A stretch of DNA of 64,000 nucleotides from JBDTME01 sp964583795. GTDB lineage: Bacteria; Patescibacteriota; Microgenomatia; UBA1400; PJMF01. Both the position numbers and the translations under genes were made by a program. Shown here piece by piece: positions 1-8,423 of the stretch (positions are counted from its first letter, which is position 1; the number at the start of each line of letters is the position of its first letter). A model generated the notes under the pieces. That model was not told where the DNA came from. It searched no databases and was given only the letters and a program-made list of their open reading frames with translations. Location: contig CAZOWX010000004.1 of assembly GCA_964583795.1 (NCBI GenBank), positions 1 to 64,000 of the forward strand, given 5' to 3'.

Positions 1-733
1 ATTTTAAAAGCAGTGACCCCGAGCCACATGCTGGGTCATACACCTTGTTTACTTCCTTTTTCCCAAGCGTTGTGATCTCTGCCAATAACTCGCTGACCTC
101 TTGTGGAGTGTAAAACTCCCCTCCAGATTTTCCTGCGTTTGAGGCATACATGGTCATTAAAAATTCGTAGGCATCACCAAACGCATCGATTGTGTTGTCA
201 GAGTAATTGCCAAGGCGAAGATTACCAATAGCCTCAACAATTTTGACCAGTTTGTGATTTCTATGCTCGACCGTATTACCCAATTTACTCGAATTCACAT
301 CAAGATCAGCAAATAAACCCTTTAGATCATCCTCGCTTTCAGATCCCTTGGCTGAGTTTTCAATGTTGCTAAAAACACGTGATAGTGTCTCATTGAGATT
401 TTTGTCGTTTCTGGCTTTCTTGCAGACGTTAACAAACAGCTCACTGGGTAAAATATAAAAACCTTTTTCTTTTATAGTGTCGGCTCGACCAAATTCTGCC
501 TGTTGGTCGGAGAGTGAAGCAAAGTCAAAATTTTTGTTTCCAGATCTTCGTTCGTCAGCGTTGATGTAATTCGCTAAGTTTTCACTAATAAATCGATAGA
601 AAAGCATTCCCAACACATATGATTTAAAATCCCAACCATCAACACTTCCTCTCAAGTCGTTGGCAATTTGCCATATGGCTCTATGTAGCTCTGCGCGTTC
701 TTGTTCTTTGGTGGTGGGAGAGGTGTTCGTCAT
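1..733 (-). CDS. hsdM: Type I restriction-modification DNA methylase subunit (HsdM), N-terminal part
   Basis: The open frame starts at the ATG complementary to 731-733 and runs off the left edge, so only the first 244 codons are present. The N-terminal part (residues about 15-55, with WDFKSYVLGMLFYRFISENL) matches the helical HsdM N-terminal domain. Residues about 205-244 give GGEFYTPQEVSELLAEI and the S-adenosylmethionine motif I, DPACGSG, followed by SLLLK. HsdM transfers a methyl group to adenine in the recognition site and works with HsdS and HsdR; those genes would lie beyond the window edge on this strand. A TATAAT-like hexamer complementary to 747-752 could be its -10 box. Family assignment is firm; completeness cannot be judged. 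Confidence 0.93.
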   Translation of the reverse strand, partial: MTNTSPTTKEQERAELHRAIWQIANDLRGSVDGWDFKSYVLGMLFYRFISENLANYINADERRSGNKNFDFASLSDQQAEFGRADTIKEKGFYILPSELFVNVCKKARNDKNLNETLSRVFSNIENSAKGSESEDDLKGLFADLDVNSSKLGNTVEHRNHKLVKIVEAIGNLRLGNYSDNTIDAFGDAYEFLMTMYASNAGKSGGEFYTPQEVSELLAEITTLGKKEVNKVYDPACGSGSLLLK

Positions 734-870
734 AGGAATAGCTCACATTATAAAACCACAAGGCGAGACAAGATAGATCAATCGTGATAACTTTTGTGAC
801 AATAGAGACGGTCGAGTATATTTTGTTTTCAATCACGAGTTCTATAATCCAGTGTGATATACTATCGGTC

Positions 871-2589
871 ATGAAAATGATCTGGTTTGTGCTATTTAGT
901 GCCTTTTTATGGAGTGTTGTGGATGGCCCTGTGCAGGCATCAACATTTGATGATTTTGACCCGACCAAAGAGTATGTGGTGCATGATGTGCCGGTCATTA
1001 TTGATGAGCCAGGAAAGCTGCAGCTTCATCGAAATTTGACCAATGAGAAGTCAGGTACATCACCGTTGGATGTCAACCCGTTTGGCAAACAAGTGGGCAA
1101 TGGGACAAGTGTTTTCAGTTTTTCTCACTCGATCACTCAACCGCTTGACTACTCAACCAAGCAACGGGTTGCATCCCTACAATCAGCGACAGTTGGTGCC
1201 AAGCAACACAAACAAAGTTTCAGCTCGCGACTTCAAAATGCAGTACATGGTTTTTTCAGATCGGCGCAAGCGGTCATCTCAGATACTGTTGTGAATCCAA
1301 TACGCTCTGGAGCTCAAAAAATGTTTGCAATTCCAAAGATACTGACGGATGAACTGTTTAGTGGATTCAAAAAAATTAGTGACACCATCATTCGCTTGGT
1401 GCCAATCGGCCAGTGGCTAGATGGAGTGACGATGCCCTCTTGGCTTGATCCTGTCTCAGCTCAAATTGTGTCTTTTTTCTCCATTCTCAAAAACAATGTA
1501 GGCGGTATTGGCACCCTCTTTCAACACTTTTTTCAAGAGCTTCACTGGATGAAGGATCAATCATTTGCGAGTATCGCTCATTGGTTTTCTCGGCTGTCAT
1601 TGAGGGTCAAAGTTGTGAGTACGTTATTGATGTTGGTGTCGCCATTTCTGATGGCAAAAATCAAAAACACGTTTGAGTACCAACAGCTGAAGTTTTTCAA
1701 AGACACAGTGCTCTCCGGTGTGGATCTTATTTTGCATACAGCTAGTGGCTTAGCGGCAATTGTTCAACTGGCACTATATCACCAAAGCTTTTCGAGCTCG
1801 TACCAAGCAAATAATTTGTGGATCAAGTTGCATCTTCACCGTGATATCGGTGATGTCAAAGTTGACCTTACTCAGGTTGGAACGGCGGTAACGATGGTGG
1901 TAGCGCTCATAGCCATCGTTGTGATTGGTCCGATTGTCGTTGGGGAAGCAGTTGCCTCTGCGAAAACTATTGCTCAGGAGACTCCTCCAGAGCTGGTTTT
2001 GCGCTCGAACCTGGCCGTACAAAAAACAGCTCAGGATTGCGCCAGTATCCCAGGTCAGTGTGACAGTGCTGGTGCTGCCGGTTTGACATTTGGATCAAAT
2101 TTTTTGTTTGGGGTAGCACCAGTGATTGAAGATGATACCGTGCAAGCAGAATCAGCAATTGCAAAAACTCTTGGGAAAAATGCTCCAAAGGAAGACGCTG
2201 CAGCCGTAAAAATCGTGCAACAAGAGAGTGATGAGATCTCGTCACTTGCTAATTCTGTCCCCAAAACGGTACAATCATCGCTATCCTCAGGGGAAATTCA
2301 AAAAATTAGCAAGTTTATGTCGAAAGGACATGGATTTGAAAAACATGTGCTAAGCGAAAAAAATCCCAAGGCCATCATACAGGGGATACAAACGGAAGGC
2401 GACTACCAGCAACTCATATTCGATACTTTAACAAAGCCTGATCTGACAAAATACGGTAAGAACGACAGAGTAGCGTTCTGGAATAACAAATTTGAAGTAG
2501 TTGTCATATATGATCCGGCACATAAAGACAAAGGTACAGCTTTTAAGCCACTAAATGGTATTGAATACTTGTTAAAAGAATTTAAGTAA
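871..2589 (+). CDS. Secreted/membrane protein with putative polymorphic-toxin C-terminus
   Basis: A 572-residue protein. I chose the ATG at 871 because it opens a clean signal peptide ending near VQA-S (residue 23); an in-frame upstream start would bury it. The middle is helical with hydrophobic stretches at about 247-265, 287-304 and 336-364, the last rich in Gly/Ala/Val. The final 90 residues (about 480-572) form a separate polar block with GHGFEKHVL near its start and a DPAHKDKGTAFKPLNG segment near its end. A leading His-containing helix followed by a terminal G-T-A-F strand motif is reminiscent of RNase-type polymorphic toxin tips (BECR fold), but I cannot name a family. The next gene starts 2 bases after the stop, as in toxin-immunity pairs. 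Function is inferred; no relative is recognised for the body. Confidence 0.6.
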   Translation: MKMIWFVLFSAFLWSVVDGPVQASTFDDFDPTKEYVVHDVPVIIDEPGKLQLHRNLTNEKSGTSPLDVNPFGKQVGNGTSVFSFSHSITQPLDYSTKQRVASLQSATVGAKQHKQSFSSRLQNAVHGFFRSAQAVISDTVVNPIRSGAQKMFAIPKILTDELFSGFKKISDTIIRLVPIGQWLDGVTMPSWLDPVSAQIVSFFSILKNNVGGIGTLFQHFFQELHWMKDQSFASIAHWFSRLSLRVKVVSTLLMLVSPFLMAKIKNTFEYQQLKFFKDTVLSGVDLILHTASGLAAIVQLALYHQSFSSSYQANNLWIKLHLHRDIGDVKVDLTQVGTAVTMVVALIAIVVIGPIVVGEAVASAKTIAQETPPELVLRSNLAVQKTAQDCASIPGQCDSAGAAGLTFGSNFLFGVAPVIEDDTVQAESAIAKTLGKNAPKEDAAAVKIVQQESDEISSLANSVPKTVQSSLSSGEIQKISKFMSKGHGFEKHVLSEKNPKAIIQGIQTEGDYQQLIFDTLTKPDLTKYGKNDRVAFWNNKFEVVVIYDPAHKDKGTAFKPLNGIEYLLKEFK

Positions 2590-2591
2590 CT

Positions 2592-3029
2592 ATGCAAAAC
2601 CAGCAATCTTCTCAACTTCTCAATTTGTTTTTCGAGGGGTTTAGCTCTGATGAAAAAAAACAGTTGGAGAAATTAGAGGAATCTTCTCCTGGAAGTATCC
2701 TGGCACAAATCAAACACTGGGATTGGTTTGCAACTGAGGTTACTGAAGGATATGACGACTCCATTTTTGAGTACTTGAACGATTTAGACACTCGCTATTT
2801 ACTTCAAGAAAGTTTAGATAAATCGGTCGAGCCGTTGAAAAGTAAATTGATTGATCGAGTAAAGAAAATCGATCAGGTTTTCTTAAGTAGTACAAACGAA
2901 ACTCAATCCCCCATAAGTGGTTATGATTTTATTCCGAAAAACCCTCAAAAATATTTTTGGTATTATCGTGTTCCTAAGAAAATAACAAAAGAGCTTTCCA
3001 TAGATCTCGATGAATCGGGTCGAAAGTAA
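2592..3029 (+). CDS. Small acidic protein, candidate immunity protein
   Basis: A 145-residue protein with no signal peptide or membrane segment, rich in Glu, Asp and Lys. It begins only 2 bases after the stop of the toxin-like gene, so the two must be co-transcribed and are probably translationally coupled. The N-terminal 30 residues contain FFEGFSSDEKKQLEKLEESS, the middle is acidic (EVTEGYDDSIFEYLNDLD), and the C-terminus is basic and aromatic (PQKYFWYYRVPKK). I recognise no family. Position, size and charge fit an intracellular immunity protein that neutralises the C-terminal domain of its neighbour, but this is an inference from context only. Confidence 0.6.
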   Translation: MQNQQSSQLLNLFFEGFSSDEKKQLEKLEESSPGSILAQIKHWDWFATEVTEGYDDSIFEYLNDLDTRYLLQESLDKSVEPLKSKLIDRVKKIDQVFLSSTNETQSPISGYDFIPKNPQKYFWYYRVPKKITKELSIDLDESGRK

Positions 3030-3064
3030 TTTCGAGCTGAGTGAGTTCTACATCGCGCTAAGCC

Positions 3065-3388
3065 TTATTTTTTTTCAACTTGGATAAATTTTATATTTTG
3101 CACTCCCCAATACGTCAGCGCAAGAACGATGATTTTTTCATTGTAGTAGCCGTAGAGATTGAAAAAGTTTACGGTCAGTGGAGTATGAACGCCAAAGAGT
3201 GCGTGGATGAGAATGCTTAAGGGGATGGTGAGTATCATCCAACTTTTGGTGGTGATTTTCAGGCCAATTTTTGAAAACAACTTTGAGAGGAGTGGAGAAA
3301 GCAGGTAAATGCCGACAAAGGAAAGGGTGAAGTCAAACAAAGCAAAGCCAGCAAGACGAAACGAGCGCAAGTATTCAATTGTGATCAT
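3065..3388 (-). CDS. Small integral membrane protein, function unknown
   Basis: A 107-residue protein with three predicted membrane segments (about residues 12-33, 47-67 and 84-100) joined by short loops; the C-terminus ends in a charged VEKK. It lies tail-to-tail with the candidate immunity gene. The ATG complementary to 3386-3388 is the only good start. The overall look (three helices, FGVH in the second loop) resembles small conserved membrane proteins of CPR genomes, but I cannot assign a family or role. Confidence 0.65.
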   Translation of the reverse strand: MITIEYLRSFRLAGFALFDFTLSFVGIYLLSPLLSKLFSKIGLKITTKSWMILTIPLSILIHALFGVHTPLTVNFFNLYGYYNEKIIVLALTYWGVQNIKFIQVEKK

Positions 3389-3495
3389 AAATTCCAGTAT
3401 AGGGTAGTTAGAGGGAAATGAAAGAGGAGTGCCACGTTACATTTATGAACCTAGTTACACAAATAGGTATTTTGGCTTGTTCTGGTTGTACTCTT

Positions 3496-4050
3496 TTAAC
3501 TTTTATTTCTGACCTCATATCGTAGAATAATGCCGCCATTTTGCAGTGGTCGAGATTCAAGTAGTTTGAGGTTGCGGGTGGTATTTTCGTCAGTAAACAA
3601 TAACCGACCATGTCCCAGGATAATTGGAGCAACGCACAAGCGCAGTTCATCAACCATGCCCGCATTCATCAGCGATTGGGTAAGCTTCCCGCTACCGAAG
3701 ATATACATTGGTCTATCGCCCTGTGCTTTCAGCTTTTGTAACTCAGGAACTGCGTCGCGAATGATCGTGGTGTTATTCCAGTCTGCGCTTTGCAGCGTCG
3801 AAGAACACACTGCTTTTGAAATACTATTCATAAGCGCTGCTTCTTTTTCTTTGGCGTCTGGCCAATAGTCTGCCATGCCCAAGTAGGTGTTTTTACCAAA
3901 TACAATCATGTCTGCTTCTTCGAGCTGTTCAAGACTCAGTGCTTGTGTTTCTGGTCCCCAGATCAAACTGTGGAATGATAAGTCCCATGGTTTGGCTCCT
4001 TCAAATCGACCATCGAGCGTAATGACATTCCAGACGATGAGTTTTCTCAT
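3496..4050 (-). CDS. Dihydrofolate reductase family protein (RibD C-terminal-like)
   Basis: A 184-residue protein starting MRKLIVWNVITLDGRFEG, the usual N-terminus of the DHFR-like/RibD C-terminal family, with the strand ADMIVFGKNTYLGM at about residues 47-60 and the nucleotide-binding MYIFGSGKLTQSLM at about 115-128. The segment VDELRLCVAPIILGHGRLLF is also characteristic. Members are NADPH-dependent reductases; many of this YyaP/YwjB-type subgroup have no proven substrate. It stands alone on the minus strand, upstream of a gene desert, so context adds nothing. Length is normal for the family. Confidence 0.85.
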   Translation of the reverse strand: MRKLIVWNVITLDGRFEGAKPWDLSFHSLIWGPETQALSLEQLEEADMIVFGKNTYLGMADYWPDAKEKEAALMNSISKAVCSSTLQSADWNNTTIIRDAVPELQKLKAQGDRPMYIFGSGKLTQSLMNAGMVDELRLCVAPIILGHGRLLFTDENTTRNLKLLESRPLQNGGIILRYEVRNKS

Positions 4051-4377
4051 AGATATTAATCCTTTAGTGCTTGGGTGATTTTTGTAACCCTCAATGATTG
4101 CAATGAAAATATTTTATCAAACAAATAAAACGCTCCAATATAACGAAAGCTGTTTAGTATCAGATAGATAAAAGAAGTTGGGAGGAAAAAGTGCCCGTGT
4201 TTTTCGAAAAGTACCTGTGGATGAGATTCCAACTCATCATAGCAAGATGAACTGCTCTACGCAGTGGAAACGGTTTATTAAGTCGCCTCAATACTTTCGC
4301 CATCCAGATTGGCAGTGTCCGACTAACGGCAACCGGCATCGTACTGGGGTGGCGACCCCAGCTGGCACAGGTACTTG
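4051..4377. other. Gene-free stretch
   Basis: About 330 bases between the reductase gene and tRNA-Ser(CGA). Short open frames here read into the tRNA gene on both strands and have no ribosome site or recognisable protein. I see no RNA gene, strong hairpin with a T run, or repeat in it. Confidence 0.5.
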
Positions 4378-4462
4378 CGGTAGGGGTGGGATTCGAACCC
4401 ACGGGACCCGTAAGAGTCGCGGTTTTCGAAACCGTTCCGTTTGACCGCTCCGGCACCCTACC
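4378..4462 (-). tRNA. tRNA-Ser (anticodon CGA)
   Basis: Reading the minus strand, the acceptor stem GGTAGGG (4462-4456) pairs with CCCTACC (4385-4379) and the discriminator base is G at 4378. The anticodon loop TTCGAAA gives anticodon CGA between a GGT/ACC-based stem. A long variable arm and the T arm GTGGG-TTCGAAT-CCCAC complete a class II tRNA-Ser fold. The 3' CCA is not encoded. A copy of its 5' 28 bases plus 4 upstream bases lies at 4801-4832. Confidence 0.95.
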
Positions 4463-4531
4463 AAATATACGATGTGAAGTGAAAAGATTTGTTGTCCCTG
4501 TGTTGAGCAGGTTCTACTCGACCATTTTCAC

Positions 4532-4774
4532 TTATGAATTTTTTAATAAATATTTTATTCGTTCTCTCCCTTTACCTGTTTTTAAAAATATTTCTTCTCT
4601 TCGAGCGTCAGTTTTACTCACAAAGGCTTCGTAATAAACCAATTTCCAAGGTATACCACTTTTTGTAGATTTTACTTCTCCATTGTTATGTTGTTTAACT
4701 CTGGCTTTTAAATCTGTCGAGTAGCCTTTATAAAAAATGCCTTGATTGTTTTTTAATATGTATACGTAGTACAT
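4532..4774 (-). CDS. GIY-YIG nuclease domain protein
   Basis: An 80-residue protein starting at the ATG complementary to 4772-4774 (MYYVYILKNNQGIFYKGYS). The YVYIL and YKGYS segments are the two strands of the GIY-YIG motif, followed by the Arg-containing helix LKARVKQHN and the metal-binding Glu region DARREEIFLK. It is the size of the small YhbQ/UvrC-N-like single-domain proteins found in many bacteria, including CPR. An open frame extends upstream into a partial tRNA copy but this is not a credible start. On its own strand the gene sits between a copied 5' half of tRNA-Ser (4832-4801) and the intact tRNA-Ser (4462-4378), an arrangement that suggests it moved as a unit. The natural substrate of this subfamily is not settled. 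Confidence 0.85.
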   Translation of the reverse strand: MYYVYILKNNQGIFYKGYSTDLKARVKQHNNGEVKSTKSGIPWKLVYYEAFVSKTDARREEIFLKTGKGRERIKYLLKNS

Positions 4775-4800
4775 TTCGCTGTTTTTCCGCCCTGGGCGGA

Positions 4801-4832
4801 TTCCGTTTGACCGCTCCGGCACCCTACCAAAT
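4801..4832 (-). repeat. Duplicated 5' half of tRNA-Ser(CGA)
   Basis: These 32 bases are identical to 4435-4466 in the same orientation. They cover tRNA positions 1 to about 28 (acceptor 5' strand, D arm, start of the anticodon stem) plus four upstream bases (ATTT reading into the gene). Identity stops abruptly at both ends. The copy cannot fold as a tRNA. Together with the intact gene it forms a direct repeat bracketing the GIY-YIG gene. Confidence 0.9.
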
Positions 4833-4888
4833 GCGAGAGTATTGTATCAGGAAAATGCTTTACTGCCCATCGACTTCTGCTTGGAAAA

Positions 4889-5968
4889 TTAGGCACACAA
4901 AGCGAGGTACTCTGAGCGTCTCTCCTCAAGCTCAGGAAACAATAAGCACAGAAACTCAAATGTTGCGTGGCGATTTTTACCGATGTATGGCATGTCATGA
5001 ATATCAAACCCTGGCGAGTCATTGATCTCGATAATTACATAGCTATCGGCAGTTTGCTCTTTGGTGATATCTTTGGTCATGAAATCAATCCCAGCGAATG
5101 TAAGCCCGGGGACCGCTCGAATTGCCTTGATGGCAATCTGCTTGACACTGTCATGTGCCAGATCAGTCACATCGATGGCATCACCACCTTGGGAAATATT
5201 CGAAACCTTCCGTAAAAAAATCTGAGTGCCTTTTGGCGGCACGTAATCAAGGTGAAGCCCTTGCTCAGACAAGTACTGACGTAGCCGCTTATCGACACGG
5301 ATTTTTAAATGCGATTTGTCACTGCCTTTTGTCCCTCTATTGGGTTGAGCATTTTTCTTTTTGATCAATGTGTGAATCGAATCAATAGCATTACCAACCA
5401 CATTGGCGGGAACTCGTTGCACGATGCCAATGATTTTTTGGGGAGTTAACAAAATGCGATACTCATCTCCATAAAACATTTCTTCCACAATTGCGCTTGA
5501 GGCTTTTTCAGACGAGTAAGCAAAAGCAAGTTCGAGTGCTTCCAAGTACCTTTCTTCATCTGTTATGCCGACCGTGACATTTTCTCCCCAAGTTCCATTG
5601 CTGGGTTTCACAACCAATGGTTTTTTCAGATCACGAAACACACTGAGCTGATACTTTTCTTTGTGCCGACGCAAGATTTTGTACCCGTTGGGAATCGTGA
5701 TGTTCACGCGTTGAAGCAATGTGTTAACGACACGTTTATTGCGGCAGGCATATGAAGCCAAAGCGCTGGTGGAGCTGGGAACTTGGAAATAGTATGTTTG
5801 TGTTTTTCCCAGGTAAGTGAACTCGATCACGCTGGTATCAACAACTATTTCCCACGCGATTCCTAGCTCAGTGGCAGCCTGAATCAATAATAGAGAACTA
5901 TTGCTCACAGCACTGCTGGTCCTCAAGCCTAGTGGTGAATCGTACTCATAGGACAAATGTAACATCAT
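4889..5968 (-). CDS. ATP-grasp ligase, GshF/cyanophycin-synthetase type
   Basis: A 359-residue protein. I place the start at the ATG complementary to 5966-5968, preceded by AAAGGAAC; the longer in-frame extension has no ribosome site. The N-terminal third is variable. From about residue 115 it has the ATP-grasp core: KPLVVKPSNGTWGENVTVGI for the nucleotide, IVEEMFYGDEYRILL for the lid and base contacts, and the metal-binding end GIDFMTKD...IIEINDSPGFDIHD. This arrangement matches the ATP-grasp part of bifunctional glutathione synthetases and cyanophycin synthetase, which join a carboxylate to an amine via an acylphosphate. No partner ligase is next to it, so the substrate is unknown; a dipeptide or poly-amino-acid product is an inference. 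Confidence 0.75.
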   Translation of the reverse strand: MMLHLSYEYDSPLGLRTSSAVSNSSLLLIQAATELGIAWEIVVDTSVIEFTYLGKTQTYYFQVPSSTSALASYACRNKRVVNTLLQRVNITIPNGYKILRRHKEKYQLSVFRDLKKPLVVKPSNGTWGENVTVGITDEERYLEALELAFAYSSEKASSAIVEEMFYGDEYRILLTPQKIIGIVQRVPANVVGNAIDSIHTLIKKKNAQPNRGTKGSDKSHLKIRVDKRLRQYLSEQGLHLDYVPPKGTQIFLRKVSNISQGGDAIDVTDLAHDSVKQIAIKAIRAVPGLTFAGIDFMTKDITKEQTADSYVIIEINDSPGFDIHDMPYIGKNRHATFEFLCLLFPELEERRSEYLALCA

Positions 5969-6212
5969 GTTCCTTTTCAATTGAATGCAGAGGGGTGAGG
6001 ATAATTTGCAACTCAGTTGCGAAAATATCACTATCGATCTGGATGACTGGAAAAAAAGCTGAACTGTCTAATAAAGTGAAGTGACTTGCAGAGGTTCTGA
6101 GAGAGTTTCCAGACAGGCTCAAAAACAAATATGCTCGTGTTTCTCAATGCGACAGCTCTTTAAGCACCTATTATAGCAACAAAAACTGGATATGCCTAAT
6201 TTCCTCGAGTAG

Positions 6213-7187
6213 TTAGCTCTCGTGAGAGTGAGGGATTTGTTCTTTCTTGCCACGAATGAGACTAAACGTGCTACCGATGACAACCAATGCGAACAGTGAG
6301 GCAAACAAGTACAGTGGGGTGAAGTGAAAATGCTCGTGTAGGAGCACCCCTGTTTCGGAAAATGATTTATACCCTAAATAGACAAATGCATAGGCTGCCA
6401 GAATTGAGAGCACCGAGTTCTCCACAACTTTTCTGGTAAATGATGGTGAGAGAAAGATCATGATATCAATGGCAATATCAGCCATATAAATTCCAAATAG
6501 CAAGCCAAACGCATTATAGATTGTCATTGCGCCCATATATCCAATTAAATCATCTAGTCCAATGATAAACGGCAAGAAAAATGACCATTTCGCTAATTGA
6601 GCGATGCTCATCCGATCAACTTTGGGAGTGCTGATCTCTGGAATCCAAAAGGTAAACATAGCGGTAACAAAGTGCAGTGCCTCTAACAACTTGGTGGTTC
6701 CTTTGCGAACAACCATTGGGATTTTTTCATCTGCTTCATAATAATCAATTCCCTCAAATGCCAGCTTAATCATCACACTGCCGGCAAAAATCAAAATGGG
6801 AATAATGAGTAGCGGTATTTCTTTAGCGAAGCCCCACAGAAATAGTACCAGCGACACCCCTACAAAGCAGCCAATACAAGTGAAGATGTTCATCACCACG
6901 CGTGCTTGTGAACCAGTATTTTTAGCCTGCATTCGTCCCACCACCAACGCATAATCGATGGCCGTAATAAAGTACAAGAAAAACCCTACAGTTACGTCGA
7001 CAAGATTGAGTTTGAGTTCGATTTTTTCAACGCTGAATGGATTAATGAGTCCGTGAATGAATCCCCCTGTTGCTGCAATAAACAACACGAAAAGTACAGC
7101 GCAAATTCCGACAGGCAGTAATTGGTTATACAACTTGCCTTTTTTGGTGTGAGCATGTGCATCGAGCCAGGTAAAAATTTTTGACAT
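6213..7187 (-). CDS. Multi-pass membrane protein, TerC/CadD-like
   Basis: A 324-residue protein from the ATG complementary to 7185-7187 (a GTG 18 bases upstream is the alternative; neither has a strong ribosome site). About eight hydrophobic segments are visible. Two internal acidic motifs inside membrane segments, TAIDYALVVGRM (about residue 82) and PFIIGLDDLIGYMGAM (about residue 210), resemble the paired Asp-containing helices of TerC-type and related cation-efflux families. The N-terminal loop (DAHAHTKKG) and C-terminus (HEHFHF, HSHES) are His-rich, which would fit metal binding. Substrate unknown; transport of a metal ion is an inference. It is a single gene flanked by intergenic DNA. 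Confidence 0.6.
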   Translation of the reverse strand: MSKIFTWLDAHAHTKKGKLYNQLLPVGICAVLFVLFIAATGGFIHGLINPFSVEKIELKLNLVDVTVGFFLYFITAIDYALVVGRMQAKNTGSQARVVMNIFTCIGCFVGVSLVLFLWGFAKEIPLLIIPILIFAGSVMIKLAFEGIDYYEADEKIPMVVRKGTTKLLEALHFVTAMFTFWIPEISTPKVDRMSIAQLAKWSFFLPFIIGLDDLIGYMGAMTIYNAFGLLFGIYMADIAIDIMIFLSPSFTRKVVENSVLSILAAYAFVYLGYKSFSETGVLLHEHFHFTPLYLFASLFALVVIGSTFSLIRGKKEQIPHSHES

Positions 7188-7291
7188 AAGAGATGATTTT
7201 ATCACTGTTTTGGGAGAGTAGTGAGACTCTAACGAAGTAATTCAATGTTAAATTTCGGATGTTCACCAAAGGTATTTAAAAAAAAAGGTTT

Positions 7292-7453
7292 GTCATCCCG
7301 TTGGAAAACGGGATCCATTTCCTCAATGTGTGTATAATAATAATGAGACGAATTTTCTTGATAGACGATAGTTTTGCATTGATAAATTGCGAAATTACCA
7401 GAGTAAGTATCTGGAGGACTTTATTAATGGATCCCGGCTTTCGCCGGGATGAC
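7292..7453. mobile_element. MITE-like palindromic element
   Basis: The 27-29-base ends at 7292-7318 and 7425-7453 are imperfect inverted copies of each other (GTCATCCCG ... CGGGATCCATT). Each end is itself a small hairpin (CCCGTT/AACGGG and CCCGGC/GCCGGG). About 105 bases of AT-rich DNA lie between, with no convincing protein. Short, non-coding and with terminal inverted repeats, it has the form of a miniature element moved by a transposase elsewhere; no target duplication is obvious. It occupies most of the 365-base gap between genes. Confidence 0.65.
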
Positions 7454-7552
7454 GGGTCTTGATTGATCATTAAGTCGATAACAACATTTTCGGATTATAT
7501 AGATTCTTGGGGTATTTATATGCAATCAGTACAAAACACTTGAGTGGAGGTA

Positions 7553-8212
7553 TTAAAGCAAACCTTGCTCTTGAAAAGAATAGTGCGATTCAGCTGTGAT
7601 GATCAAGTGATCCAAGAGCGACATACCCATAATTTGAGCGGCTTGTTTCACACGATTAGTAAAGGCGATATCCTCTGGTGACGGTGTCGTATCTTGGCTG
7701 GGATGATTGTGAGCCAAGATCAAGTGAAGTGCTGGGGTGTGCTTAATGACCTGAAAAATTTCTTTGGGAGTTAAAATAGTTTGATTTAACGCGCCGATAC
7801 TTAAGACTTCTTTATGGACGAGTTTGAGTCGAGCATTTAAATACAGACCGATGACTTGTTCTCTAGGTGAGGTCATTAGCTCAGAGAGGTAGGGTAAAAT
7901 TTTGGCTGGAGAGTTGAGTACTTCATGGGGAGTTTTTGGACGTAATCGTTCTGAGAGTTCTAGTGAGGCTAAGATCTGACAGGCTTTGGCTAAACCAATA
8001 CCTTTGATTTCGAGTAACTGTGATAAACTCAACTCTCTTTTGAGTTGGTACTGTTTTTCTAAGCGTGTCGCCAACTGATCAACTGTAAAGTTTTTAGAAC
8101 CACTGCCGAGGATGAGCATCAGTAGCTCAGTCGTGGTAAGCATGGCAATCCCGTATTTTTCTAGCTTTTCTCTAGGACGATCGGTTGAAAGTAATGATTT
8201 AATTGCAGTCAT
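7553..8212 (-). CDS. radC: RadC family protein (JAB/MPN domain)
   Basis: A 219-residue protein from the ATG complementary to 8210-8212; an in-frame TTG at 8242 is possible but less likely. Residues about 10-75 form the helix-hairpin-helix part (REKLEKYGIAMLTTTELLMLILGSG; LLEIKGIGLAKACQI). The C-terminal half carries the JAMM metal-site motif HNHPSQDTTPSPED with the upstream Glu in the HKEVLSIG strand, so the zinc-hydrolase residues are intact. RadC proteins are widespread and were once linked to repair, but their enzymatic role is not proven. Size is normal. It stands alone between the MITE and a word-repeat region. Confidence 0.93.
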   Translation of the reverse strand: MTAIKSLLSTDRPREKLEKYGIAMLTTTELLMLILGSGSKNFTVDQLATRLEKQYQLKRELSLSQLLEIKGIGLAKACQILASLELSERLRPKTPHEVLNSPAKILPYLSELMTSPREQVIGLYLNARLKLVHKEVLSIGALNQTILTPKEIFQVIKHTPALHLILAHNHPSQDTTPSPEDIAFTNRVKQAAQIMGMSLLDHLIITAESHYSFQEQGLL

Positions 8213-8278
8213 AGTTGGTAGTGTACCAACCAATTCTGACAAGAAACTGACATTTGCGAGAGCAAATGGTAATATACT

Positions 8279-8422
8279 AGGGCTTAGGATGCAGGGTTTA
8301 GGAATTAGAAATTAGGAGTTGGAATTTACTGTTAAAGTTGGAATGGTTTGGAATTAAAAAGTAATAATTTTTACGATGCAAACCATACTAGAACCTAAAA
8401 CCTATCACCTAGAACCTAGTAA
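8279..8422. repeat. Degenerate word repeats (TTAGG/CCTA type)
   Basis: The left part is a run of variants of TTAGGAATT and the right part carries the complementary words (CTAGAACCTA, AACCTATCACCTAGAACCTAG). The two sides can pair imperfectly. Similar word-repeat patches with other words occur at 23848-23924, 25368-25401 and 27224-27330. No gene is visible here; it ends directly at tRNA-Ser(GGA). Confidence 0.55.
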
Positions 8423-8423
8423 C

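Noticed and set aside
4160..4456. Open frames on both strands reading into tRNA-Ser(CGA)
   Set aside because: They overlap a functional tRNA, have no ribosome site and no recognisable protein.
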